Assembly: GCA_947455285.1 (NCBI GenBank)
Contig: CANGOK010000065.1
Location: forward strand, 1 to 13,208
Origin: Beijerinckiaceae bacterium
Lineage (GTDB): Bacteria > Pseudomonadota > Alphaproteobacteria > Rhizobiales > Beijerinckiaceae
Direction of reading: 5' to 3'
Length of the DNA: 13,208 nucleotides
Shown: piece after piece, positions 1 to 7,325 of the stretch
Numbering within the stretch: the stretch's first letter is position 1
How the letters are laid out: each line of letters begins with the position of its first letter
The notes under the pieces: model-generated
Databases searched by the model: none
What the model was told of the DNA's origin: nothing
Seen by the model: the letters and a program-made list of their open reading frames with translations, nothing else
Made by a program: the position numbers and the translations under genes

Positions 1-5
1 CGATC

Positions 6-2561
6 TCAATCGTTCGGGCCAAGCTCGAAGGCGCCCCGATCGACGCCGCCGCCAACGAGGATCTCGCGCTTGCCTGCGTGATTGGCGGCGCCGACGACGC
101 CTTCACGTTCCATGCGCTCAACCAGTGACGCCGCCTTGTTGTAGCCGACAGAAAGGCGACGCTGGATATAGCTTGTGGAGCACTTGCGATCGCGCAACAC
201 GATGGCGACCGCGCGGTCATAGAGGTCACCGGATTCTTCGGCGTCCATCGAGCCGGGGGTCATCCCTTCGCCGTCGCCGTCCTCTCCATCTTCATCGGCG
301 GTGATGGCTTCGAGATATTCCGGCGGACCCTGCATCTTGAGATGCGCGACGACTTTCTCGACTTCGGCGTCGGATACGAAGGGACCATGGACGCGCGAGA
401 TGCGGCCGCCGCCCGCCATATAGAGCATGTCGCCCTGGCCCAGCAGTTGTTCGGCGCCTTGCTCTCCCAAAATGGTGCGGCTGTCGATCTTCGACGTGAC
501 CTGGAAGGAGATGCGCGTCGGAAAATTCGCCTTGATCGTGCCGGTGATGACGTCGACCGAGGGACGCTGCGTCGCCATGATAAGATGGATGCCGGCTGCG
601 CGCGCCATCTGCGCAAGGCGCTGAATGGCGCCTTCGATGTCCTTGCCCGCGACCATCATCAGGTCGGCCATTTCATCGACGATCACGACGATGAACGGCA
701 GGACCGAAAGATCCATCTGCTCTTGTTCGTAGATCGCTTCGCCGGTCTCGCGATCATAGCCGGTCTGCACCGTGCGGCAGATGACCTCGCCCTTGGCGGC
801 CGCCTCCGTCACGCGCGCATTGAAGCCGTCGATGTTGCGCACGCCCAGCTTCGACATTTTCTTGTAGCGGTCCTCCATCTCGCGCACCGCCCATTTGAGC
901 GCGACGACCGCTTTCTTCGGATCGGTCACGACAGGCGTCAGCAGATGAGGAATGCCGTCATAGACGGACAGTTCGAGCATCTTGGGATCGACCATGATGA
1001 GACGGCACTCTTCCGGCTTCAACCGATAGAGCAGCGACAGGATCATGGTGTTGATGGCGACGGATTTGCCCGAACCCGTGGTGCCCGCAACGAGCAGATG
1101 CGGCATGCGCGCGAGATCGACGATGACGGGCTCGCCGCCAATAGTCTTGCCGAGCGCGATGGGAAGCTTGTGCTTCGATTTTTCGAAATCTTCCGACGCG
1201 AGGAGTTCGCGCAGATAAACGGTTTCGCGCTTCTGGTTGGGCAGTTCGACGCCGATGGCGTTGCGTCCCTGAACCACAGCCACGCGGGCGGAGATCGCCG
1301 ACATCGAGCGGGCGATGTCGTCGGCGAGTCCAATCACGCGGGAGGACTTGATGCCCGGCGCAGGCTCGAGTTCATAAAGCGTCACGACAGGGCCGGGCCG
1401 CACATTGATGATCTCGCCCTTCACGCCGAAATCATCGAGCACGCCTTCGAGCAGCCGCGCGTTCTGCTCCAGCGCATCTTCAGAAATGCGCGTCACCGCC
1501 TGCTTGCGCGCTTCGGCGAGGAACATCAGCGCGGGCAGTTCATAAGCGTTGCGATCAAGGAAGGAAGGCTGCGCTTCGCGCGCGCTGCGGCGTCCTGTCT
1601 TGAGCGCGGGCGCGGCCGGCGTGATCTTCGGGCCGCGGCCCGCATGTTCATTCTCGTCCGCCTCTTCCTCTTCTTCTTCGTAGAAGGGTTCAGGCTCGGG
1701 CCTCGCGACCCTTTGGGCCGGGGGCGCTGTCGTTGCTTCTTGCGGCGCAGGGGCGGAGTCGAAGCTCGGCTCGCGACGCACGCGCATTTGTTTGATCGCT
1801 GGCGCGGACTGCGTCTCTCGCGACATGCGCACCGCGCTGACCCAGCGGCCAAGCGTTGCGCTTATGCTCAGGAAGCCATGGATTGCTGCGCCCAGCGCCA
1901 CGAGGAAGAAGCCGGGCTCGCCAGCCGCGTCGTCGTCATCGGCAGCGCGTGTCCGCGCGGCGCTGTCGCTATCGTCGCAGGACTCTTCACCGTCTTGCAG
2001 GAAGAGGCCCGAGGAGGCTGAGAGCGACAGGAAAGCGCCCGCCGCTGTGACGAGGCCGGTTACGATCATGACGGGGCCGAAACCGCCGGATAGTTTGCGG
2101 GGCAGGGTCAGGATGGCGTCGCCCACTACGCCGCCAAGGCCGGTCGGCAGGGGCCAGCGTTCGGTGACGGGCAGCAAGGAGGCGAGCGCGGCCGCAAAAC
2201 CCACGCCGGTGATCCAGAGCAGCAGGCGCAGGCCGGGACGTTCAAGGCTGCAGTGCGTGACAAGGCGCCAACCCCAGCAGGCCAGGGGAATAAGTAGGGC
2301 GGTCGAGGCGACGCCGACCATCTGCATGGTGAGGTCGGCGGCCATGGCGCCGGCGCTCCCAAGGAGATTGCGGACGGGGCCTGACGTGGCGTGGTTGAAA
2401 CTGGGGTCCTGCACCGACCAAGTGAGGAAAGACACCGTCAGCGCGGCTGTGATGAGCAGCAGAACGAGGCCGCAGAATTCCGCGAGCCGCCTCCAGAGGA
2501 AATAGCGGACCGGTTCGGGGATGTGGTCGATCGTAGAAGTGGCTGACATCCGCATTTTCAT
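6..2561 (-). CDS. ftsK: DNA translocase FtsK
   Basis: FtsK is a septum-anchored, ATP-driven DNA pump that clears chromosome termini from the closing division site and activates XerCD dimer resolution. The 851-residue product has four N-terminal membrane segments (about 29-49, 80-100, 112-131, 162-182) and a fifth hydrophobic stretch (217-236). A Pro/Glu-rich linker follows, with an acidic run at 295-305. The RecA-like motor has Walker A GTTGSGKS at 493-500 and Walker B with D629-E630. The C-terminal gamma winged helix (about 779-840), which reads KOPS-type DNA, is complete, so this is a full-length, apparently functional protein. ATG codons lie at residues 1, 3 and 5 and no clear ribosome site separates them; I took the first. 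It is probably monocistronic, since a strong terminator of the amtB operon lies upstream of its promoter. Confidence 0.97.
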   Translation of the reverse strand: MKMRMSATSTIDHIPEPVRYFLWRRLAEFCGLVLLLITAALTVSFLTWSVQDPSFNHATSGPVRNLLGSAGAMAADLTMQMVGVASTALLIPLACWGWRLVTHCSLERPGLRLLLWITGVGFAAALASLLPVTERWPLPTGLGGVVGDAILTLPRKLSGGFGPVMIVTGLVTAAGAFLSLSASSGLFLQDGEESCDDSDSAARTRAADDDDAAGEPGFFLVALGAAIHGFLSISATLGRWVSAVRMSRETQSAPAIKQMRVRREPSFDSAPAPQEATTAPPAQRVARPEPEPFYEEEEEEADENEHAGRGPKITPAAPALKTGRRSAREAQPSFLDRNAYELPALMFLAEARKQAVTRISEDALEQNARLLEGVLDDFGVKGEIINVRPGPVVTLYELEPAPGIKSSRVIGLADDIARSMSAISARVAVVQGRNAIGVELPNQKRETVYLRELLASEDFEKSKHKLPIALGKTIGGEPVIVDLARMPHLLVAGTTGSGKSVAINTMILSLLYRLKPEECRLIMVDPKMLELSVYDGIPHLLTPVVTDPKKAVVALKWAVREMEDRYKKMSKLGVRNIDGFNARVTEAAAKGEVICRTVQTGYDRETGEAIYEQEQMDLSVLPFIVVIVDEMADLMMVAGKDIEGAIQRLAQMARAAGIHLIMATQRPSVDVITGTIKANFPTRISFQVTSKIDSRTILGEQGAEQLLGQGDMLYMAGGGRISRVHGPFVSDAEVEKVVAHLKMQGPPEYLEAITADEDGEDGDGEGMTPGSMDAEESGDLYDRAVAIVLRDRKCSTSYIQRRLSVGYNKAASLVERMEREGVVGAANHAGKREILVGGGVDRGAFELGPND

Positions 2562-2585
2562 TCGCCGCCAGGGCGAGGCGCCCCT

Positions 2586-2623
2586 GACTCAAAACTATAG
2601 AGATGCGGTTAATGCGCGATTAA
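2586..2623 (-). promoter_or_regulatory. Putative ftsK promoter: CtrA box, -10 and GANTC
   Basis: Read on the minus strand, 2623-2608 is TTAATCGCGCATTAAC, an exact TTAA-N7-TTAAC match to the CtrA consensus of Caulobacter and related Alphaproteobacteria. A -10-like TATAGT (2599-2594) follows at the distance expected if the CtrA box covers the -35 region. A GACTC (GANTC, the CcrM methylation site) at 2586-2590 falls on the predicted start of transcription, about 26 bases before the ftsK ATG. CtrA and CcrM/GcrA control of division genes is established in Caulobacter; that it applies here is inference. Confidence 0.5.
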
Positions 2624-2667
2624 ATCCCGGCTTTTTGGTAGGCGCTTCAACGTCTGTTCCCAAACGA

Positions 2668-2691
2668 AAACGGCGCCCGAAGGCGCCGTTT
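2668..2691 (-). terminator. Rho-independent terminator of glnK-amtB
   Basis: A perfect 10-bp stem (2668-2677 with 2682-2691) closes a 4-base loop. On the minus strand the hairpin is followed by TTTTCGTTT. It starts 26 bases beyond the amtB stop codon and so ends the glnK-amtB transcript before ftsK. Confidence 0.88.
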
Positions 2692-2716
2692 GTTGTTGGC
2701 TGATCGCTTGCGCAGA

Positions 2717-4225
2717 TCACATGTTGTAGGCGCGCTCGCCGTGCTCGGCCACATCGAGGCCTTCGCGTTCGGCGTCGACGGGGACGCGCAGGCCGACGAT
2801 GAGATCAACGACCTTGTAAAGGATCGCCGAACCGATGCCCGACCACAGGAGGGTGTAGAGCACCGCCTTCACCTGGATCATCACCTGCGTGGCCATCACA
2901 TAGTCGCCGGGGGAGCCGGAGCCTGGCTTGATCGCGTAGTCGGTGAGGCCGACGCCGCCCAGATCGGGAGACACGAGGACGCCCGTGGCGATGGCGCCGA
3001 TGATGCCGCCGACGCAGTGGATGCCGAACACATCGAGCGCATCGTCATAGCCGAGCTTGTTCTTCACGGTGGAGACGAAGAACAGGCAGGCGGGGCTAAC
3101 GATGAGGCCCAGAACCAGCGAGCCCATGGGGCCGGCATAGCCCGAAGCCGGGGTGACGGCCACAAGACCCGCGACGGCGCCGGAGACCATGCCCAGCAGC
3201 GAGGGCTTGCCCTTGGTCGCCCATTCCACGAGCAGCCAGGAGAGGGCCGCGGCGGCGGTGGCCACGAAGGTGTTCACGAAGGCCAGAGCCGTGACGCCAT
3301 TGGCTTCAAGGTTGGAGCCAGCGTTGAAGCCGAACCAGCCGACCCACAGGAGCGAGGCGCCGATCATGGTCATGGTCAGCGAGTGGGGAGGCATGGCTTC
3401 CTTGCCATAACCAACGCGCTTGCCGATCAGGATGCAGCCGACGAGACCCGCGATGCCAGCGTTGATGTGCACGACCGTGCCGCCAGCGAAGTCGAGGGCG
3501 CCGAGCTGGAAGAGATAGCCAGCATTGGCGTTGACGGCGTCAAGGGCGTCCTGCGCGGCCTTCTTGCCGGCTTCGTCGGTCGCCGCCGCAAGAGCGCGCG
3601 CCGCATCAGCGATGGCGTCGGGACCCTGCCAGAACCAGACCGCGTGGGCGATCGGGAAGTAGATCAGCGTGACCCAGAGGATGACGAAGAGCAGCACGGC
3701 CGAGAACTTGATGCGTTCGGCGAAGGCGCCGACGATCAGGGCGGGCGTGATGCAGGCGAAGGTCATCTGGAACGCCATATAGGCGAATTCAGGAACGACG
3801 ACGCCATTCGAGAAGGTCGCCGAGGTGGAGTCCGGCGTCATGCCCGCAAGGAACATGCGCGAGAAACCGCCGACGTAGGCGTTCAGGGCGCCCGAGCCTT
3901 CGGTGAAGGCGAGGGAGTAGCCGAAGAGGACCCAGATCACCGAGACCAGCGAGACGATCATGAAGACCTGCGTGAGCACCGACAGCATGTTCTTGGCGCG
4001 CACGAGGCCGCCATAGAACAATGCCAGGCCGGGGATCGACATCATCAGCACGAGGACGGTGGAGACGAGGAGCCATGCCGTATCGCCCTTCTGGGCGACG
4101 GGGGCGACGGCTGCAGCCGCGGCGGCTGCTTCCTCGGCGAAGGCCAGACCGGACGTTGCGGCGCTGGCCAGGAGACTGAGAGCGCTCGCCTTGGCGATGC
4201 TCCCGAGGGTTGGGCGGTACATCAT
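2717..4225 (-). CDS. amtB: Ammonium transporter AmtB with extended periplasmic loop
   Basis: This is an Amt/MEP/Rh-family inner-membrane channel for ammonium uptake. The 502-residue precursor has a signal peptide (likely cut after A28-F29-A30) and about 11 membrane helices. The block DFAGGTVVH at 245-253 gives the counterparts of E. coli D160 and H168, and H403 in DVFGIH is the counterpart of H318, so the twin-histidine pore is intact. The C-terminal tail (VDAEREGLDVAEHGERAY) is the type that binds PII proteins. It is longer than E. coli AmtB (428) partly because about 36 Ala-rich residues lie between W197 (counterpart of W148) and D245. ATG at 4225 has AGGAG seven bases upstream; a second ATG follows directly. 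It lies 29 bases after glnK, as one operon. Function is confident; substrate is ammonium or methylammonium by family knowledge. Confidence 0.96.
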   Translation of the reverse strand: MMYRPTLGSIAKASALSLLASAATSGLAFAEEAAAAAAAVAPVAQKGDTAWLLVSTVLVLMMSIPGLALFYGGLVRAKNMLSVLTQVFMIVSLVSVIWVLFGYSLAFTEGSGALNAYVGGFSRMFLAGMTPDSTSATFSNGVVVPEFAYMAFQMTFACITPALIVGAFAERIKFSAVLLFVILWVTLIYFPIAHAVWFWQGPDAIADAARALAAATDEAGKKAAQDALDAVNANAGYLFQLGALDFAGGTVVHINAGIAGLVGCILIGKRVGYGKEAMPPHSLTMTMIGASLLWVGWFGFNAGSNLEANGVTALAFVNTFVATAAAALSWLLVEWATKGKPSLLGMVSGAVAGLVAVTPASGYAGPMGSLVLGLIVSPACLFFVSTVKNKLGYDDALDVFGIHCVGGIIGAIATGVLVSPDLGGVGLTDYAIKPGSGSPGDYVMATQVMIQVKAVLYTLLWSGIGSAILYKVVDLIVGLRVPVDAEREGLDVAEHGERAYNM

Positions 4226-4254
4226 CTGTTTACTCCTGAAAGGAATCGCGAAGG

Positions 4255-4593
4255 TCAGAGCGCGTCGGTGTCTTTTTCACCGGTGCGGATGCGGATCGCT
4301 TGCTCAAGCGAGCTCACGAAGATCTTGCCGTCGCCGATCTGGCCGGTGCGCGCCGAAGTGACGATGGCTTCCACCACTGCGGGAGCGATGTCGCTCGTGA
4401 CGGCCACTTCGATTTTCAGCTTGGGAAGGAAGCTGACGGCGTATTCGGCGCCGCGATAGATTTCGGTATGGCCCTTCTGTCGGCCATAGCCCTTCACCTC
4501 GGTCACTGTGAGGCCATGCACCCCCACCGCAGTGAGCGCGTCTCTTACCTCGTCAAGCTTGAATGGCTTGATGATCGCCATGACTATTTTCAT
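4255..4593 (-). CDS. glnK: Nitrogen regulatory protein PII, GlnK
   Basis: GlnK is a trimeric PII signal protein that senses 2-oxoglutarate, ATP/ADP and, through uridylylation, glutamine. When deuridylylated it plugs AmtB. The 112-residue product has the same length as E. coli GlnK. It begins MKIVMAIIKPFKLDEV, has a T-loop at about 37-55 with the signature YRGAEY and the uridylylation tyrosine at Y51, and ends with a typical TGEKD tail. ATG at 4593 is preceded by AAGGGG at suitable spacing. It is the first gene of a two-gene operon with amtB (29-base gap), the classic pairing of regulator and channel. A sigma-54 promoter about 100 bases upstream points to induction in nitrogen shortage. GlnB is the alternative paralogue, but linkage to amtB favours GlnK. 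Confidence 0.96.
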   Translation of the reverse strand: MKIVMAIIKPFKLDEVRDALTAVGVHGLTVTEVKGYGRQKGHTEIYRGAEYAVSFLPKLKIEVAVTSDIAPAVVEAIVTSARTGQIGDGKIFVSSLEQAIRIRTGEKDTDAL

Positions 4594-4688
4594 TTCAGTG
4601 CCCCTTTTTGGCCCTAACCGACGTGAAGTGGTGAGGCTGTTACTCGCCCATGCGGAAGTACGCCCCGCACTCGGGCTCGCAATCCCTT

Positions 4689-4706
4689 AAACAAGGGGCG
4701 TGCCAA
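4689..4706 (-). promoter_or_regulatory. Sigma-54 promoter of glnK-amtB
   Basis: The minus strand at 4706-4689 reads TTGGCACGCCCCTTGTTT. It matches the sigma-54 consensus TGGCACG-N4-TTGCW except that the -12 GC is GT. The GG and GT dinucleotides are separated by the required 10 bases. Transcription should start near 4680, giving a leader of about 87 bases before glnK. Confidence 0.75.
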
Positions 4707-4811
4707 ACCGCGTTACGGCGTCGCATGAGGTGATTTTCGGCGGATTGAGCGCAAAAAAGCTGAGAATTGCCTGCGCGTTGATATCGGTGGCGCTAAAAGA
4801 GGCAGTTATCT

Positions 4812-4828
4812 TGCTTATTTTTTGTGCA
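4812..4828 (-). promoter_or_regulatory. Possible NtrC enhancer site for glnK-amtB
   Basis: TGC-N11-GCA at 4812-4828 has the outer bases and spacing of an NtrC site (TGCACC-N5-GGTGCA), but the inner bases match poorly. It lies about 140 bases upstream of the predicted sigma-54 start, a usual enhancer distance. The rest of the 247-base gap between tesB and glnK holds the sigma-54 promoter and leader, and I see no terminator for tesB in it. Confidence 0.35.
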
Positions 4829-4840
4829 CAATCGCCCTGC

Positions 4841-5722
4841 CTAGCGAGCAGGCTTGTCCGTGCGCAGGCGCAGCAGCCCTTCCTGCATGACGGAGGCGAC
4901 CAGCTGGCCATCGCGTGAATAAAGGCCGCCGCGCGCTAGCCCCCTTCCGCCAACGGCGGTAGGGCTTTGCTGCGCGTAAAGAAGCCAATCGTCCGCCCGG
5001 AAGGGCCGATGGAACCAGAGCGCGTGATCAAGGCTCGCCGCTTGGATGTCTTCATCGAAGACCGACCGCTGATGTTTGACCAGCGCGGTGTCGAGCAGGG
5101 TCATGTCGGAGAGATAGGCGAGCACGGCGCGGTGTATGGCGGGGTCGTCCGGCAGGGGGCCGTTCGCCCGCATCCAGATGTTCTGATGGGCGGGCAGGGG
5201 CGCGCGATCCGCCTTCGCGTAGTAACGCCCGAGATCGACTGGGCGCACATCGATGGGCCCTTCGATGGTGAAATAACGCTGCATGGCGCTCGGCATCATA
5301 TGGGCGAAGGCCTGACTCATCTGCGCCCGGGTCATCAGCGTCTCGGGATCGGGCGCATCCGGCATGGGCAGGGCATGGTCGAGCCCCGGCTCTTCAGCCT
5401 GAAAGGAAGCCGTGAGGGTGAAGATGGTTCGCCCGTGCTGGATCGCCTCACAGCGGCGCGTGGCGAAGCTGGCGCCATCGCGCAGCCGCTCCACTTCATA
5501 GGTGATGGGAATCGAGGGGTCGCCCGGCAGCAGAAAATAGCAATGCAGGGAGTGAGGCTCTCTCGCCTCGACCGTGCGCGAGGCGGCGACTAGCGCCTGA
5601 GCGATGATCTGACCGCCGAAGACCCGTTTGCGAACCGCCGGCGCGCAAGCGCCGCGAAAGCTGTTCTCCCCGATCCGCTCCAGATCAAGAAGGGCGATGA
5701 GCGCAGCGACAGCCTGGGACAT
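4841..5722 (-). CDS. tesB: Acyl-CoA thioesterase II, TesB family
   Basis: TesB is a cytoplasmic double-hotdog enzyme that hydrolyses medium- and long-chain acyl-CoA to free fatty acid and CoA. The 293-residue product covers both hotdog domains; E. coli TesB is of similar size. By alignment to the E. coli active site (D204, T228, Q278), the counterparts are D206 (AYLSDMTLLDT), S230 (ASLDHALWFHRP) and Q280 (MQEGLLR). All are shifted by two, and Ser replaces Thr conservatively. I start at ATG 5722 because the product then begins MSQAVAALIALLDLE, like relatives; an in-frame TTG at 5734 would add four residues. No clear ribosome site is visible for either. It sits between two ammonium-transporter genes with no obvious functional link, and tesB next to glnK/amtB is, as I recall, common in Rhizobiales. 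Confidence 0.93.
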   Translation of the reverse strand: MSQAVAALIALLDLERIGENSFRGACAPAVRKRVFGGQIIAQALVAASRTVEAREPHSLHCYFLLPGDPSIPITYEVERLRDGASFATRRCEAIQHGRTIFTLTASFQAEEPGLDHALPMPDAPDPETLMTRAQMSQAFAHMMPSAMQRYFTIEGPIDVRPVDLGRYYAKADRAPLPAHQNIWMRANGPLPDDPAIHRAVLAYLSDMTLLDTALVKHQRSVFDEDIQAASLDHALWFHRPFRADDWLLYAQQSPTAVGGRGLARGGLYSRDGQLVASVMQEGLLRLRTDKPAR

Positions 5723-5729
5723 GGAAGCT

Positions 5730-5784
5730 CTCAAGGACGAGAAGACCGCTCACCTGAGCACAAGCGGGCTTCTCGTCAAGTGAG
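5730..5784. repeat. Long inverted repeat between amtB2 and tesB
   Basis: Bases 5736-5744 pair perfectly with 5769-5777. After one A/G mismatch, 5746-5750 pair with 5763-5767 around a 12-base loop. Beyond a small internal loop, 5730-5733 pair with 5781-5784. The structure begins right after the second amtB stop (5789-5791) and ends 8 bases before the tesB ATG. No T-run follows on either strand, so it is not a standard terminator. It may slow or end transcription, protect the upstream mRNA, or mask the tesB start. Confidence 0.7.
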
Positions 5785-5788
5785 CTGG

Positions 5789-7102
5789 TTACTGATGCAG
5801 GGCTTCGCCATGCAGCGCGAGGTCTAGGCCCTCGCGTTCCTGATCTGGCGCGACGCGCAGGCCGCAGAGAAGATCGACGATCTTCAGCGTCAGCCAAGTC
5901 CCGACAATGCACCACACGGTCGTGACCACCACGCCCACGGCCTGAATGCCGAGCTGGGCCGGGTTGCCTTCCAGCAGGCCAGCGACGCCAGCTGGCGTGT
6001 CCGGGGAGACGCTGAGGGCTGCAGTGGAGAAAACGCCGGCCAGCAGGGTTCCTAGCACGCCGCCAACGCCATGCACGCCGAAGACGTCGAGCGAATCGTC
6101 ATATTTGAAGCGCTGCTTGATGACGGTGCAGAAGCCGTAGCAGACCGCGCCCGCAATGGCTCCGATGACGACGCCATGCCAGGGCAGCACGTAGCCTGAG
6201 GCGGGGGTGATGGTGCCAAGGCCAGCGACCGCGCCCGAGATCATGCCCAGCACAGAAGGCTTGCCGCGCTCGATCCATTCGATGGTCGTCCAGACGACCG
6301 CGCCCGCGCAGGCGGCCAGATGGGTCGCCACGATGGCGAAGATGGCGCGCGAACCAGCGCCCAGCGCCGAGCCGCCATTGAAGCCGAACCAGCCGACCCA
6401 CAGAAGACCCGTGCCCACAACGGCCATCGAGAGATCGAAGGGGGCCATGTTCTCGCGGCCATAACCTTGTCGTGCGCCGATCATCAGCGCAGCCACGAGG
6501 CCAGCGACGCCCGCATTGATATGGACGACGGTGCCGCCCGCGAAATCGAGGACGCCCATCTGCGCCAGCCATCCGCCGCCCCAGACCATATGAGCCGATG
6601 GCGTATAGACGAGGAAGAGCCAGATGGCCGAGAACAGCAGGAAGGCGGAGAATTTCATGCGGTCCGCGACCGCCCCGCCCACCAGCGCGCAGGTGATGAC
6701 CGCGAAGGTCATCTGATAGGCCATGAAGAGCAGTTCGGGAATCGTCTTGGCGAAGGGGCTGACCGTCTCCAGCCCGATCCCCTTCAGAAAGACGCGGCTG
6801 AGGTCGCCAAAATAAGCGCCCTCTCCGGTGAAGCTGAGGCTATAGGCGGCGGCGAACCAAAGGATGGAAACCAGCGCGGTCGCAGCCGCGCTTTGGGCCA
6901 TGACGGCCAGCACATGTTTCTTGCGAACCATGCCAGAATAGAAAAGCGCCAGACCCGGCAGGGTCATCATCAGCACAAGACCCGTGCAGATGATCATGAA
7001 ACCGGTGTCAGCTGCGTCGATGCCATCCGCAGCGAAGGCGGGGCGCGATGCAAGGGCGGTCAGTGCGCAGGGCGCGATGAGACGCGAAAAGAGGCGGAGC
7101 AT
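5789..7102 (-). CDS. amtB: Second ammonium transporter, AmtB family
   Basis: This is an Amt-family ammonium channel of compact, E. coli-like form (437 residues). From ATG 7102 the product has a clear signal peptide, MLRLFSRLIAPCALTALA, cut near RPAFA. The pore block DFAGGTVVH places D186 and H194 at the positions of D160 and H168. W174 matches W148, and H344 in DVFGVH matches H318. The tail (EREGLDLALHGE) suits PII binding. An in-frame TTG at 7162 would extend the protein by 20 residues, but it lies upstream of the predicted transcription start (near 7157), spoils the signal peptide, and is rejected. Unlike the first amtB, it has no glnK beside it, so any PII control must come from GlnK or GlnB encoded elsewhere, plausibly the glnK in this window. 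A strong sigma-54 promoter precedes it. Confidence 0.95.
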   Translation of the reverse strand: MLRLFSRLIAPCALTALASRPAFAADGIDAADTGFMIICTGLVLMMTLPGLALFYSGMVRKKHVLAVMAQSAAATALVSILWFAAAYSLSFTGEGAYFGDLSRVFLKGIGLETVSPFAKTIPELLFMAYQMTFAVITCALVGGAVADRMKFSAFLLFSAIWLFLVYTPSAHMVWGGGWLAQMGVLDFAGGTVVHINAGVAGLVAALMIGARQGYGRENMAPFDLSMAVVGTGLLWVGWFGFNGGSALGAGSRAIFAIVATHLAACAGAVVWTTIEWIERGKPSVLGMISGAVAGLGTITPASGYVLPWHGVVIGAIAGAVCYGFCTVIKQRFKYDDSLDVFGVHGVGGVLGTLLAGVFSTAALSVSPDTPAGVAGLLEGNPAQLGIQAVGVVVTTVWCIVGTWLTLKIVDLLCGLRVAPDQEREGLDLALHGEALHQ

Positions 7103-7167
7103 GGGATTCCGGCGGCTTTGGAGGGACCAGGGCGCGATATAAATTGCGCCAATTCGCCGCAATAGAA

Positions 7168-7183
7168 TGCAACGATCATGCCA
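7168..7183 (-). promoter_or_regulatory. Sigma-54 promoter of second amtB
   Basis: On the minus strand 7183-7168 reads TGGCATGATCGTTGCA. It matches TGGCACG-N4-TTGCA with one change, and both invariant dinucleotides (GG at -24, GC at -12) are correctly spaced. The predicted start near 7157 leaves a leader of about 55 bases before ATG 7102. Confidence 0.82.
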
Positions 7184-7299
7184 AAATGCCTAATTTAGCG
7201 GCATATCGCGAAATCATAAGCAAATTCTGAGAATCGGGCATGCAGGGTGAGCCCGCGCCTGCAAAGATCGAACAGGGATTGAACAGCTGGGGCTCTATA

Positions 7300-7317
7300 A
7301 TTAGGCAATTGCCTAAT
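7300..7317. promoter_or_regulatory. Perfect 18-bp palindrome, candidate operator
   Basis: ATTAGGCAATTGCCTAAT is a perfect palindrome about 150 bases upstream of the predicted start of the second amtB and 9 bases past the Trm112-like stop. The half-site TGCCTAAT occurs again at 7187-7194, next to the sigma-54 -24 element. Its place suits an enhancer, but the sequence does not fit the NtrC consensus. It lacks a GC-rich stem and T-run, so it is not a typical terminator. The remaining gap (7184-7299) shows nothing else I can name. Confidence 0.5.
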
Positions 7318-7325
7318 AAAAGGGC

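Noticed and set aside
342..2021. Long plus-strand open frame opposite ftsK
   Set aside because: It is antisense to the clearly real ftsK, and its product is rich in His, Asp and Arg, typical of GC-rich shadow frames.
2690..4459. Long plus-strand open frame opposite amtB and glnK
   Set aside because: It mirrors two unmistakable genes, has no recognisable domain and would run over their terminator and operon gap.
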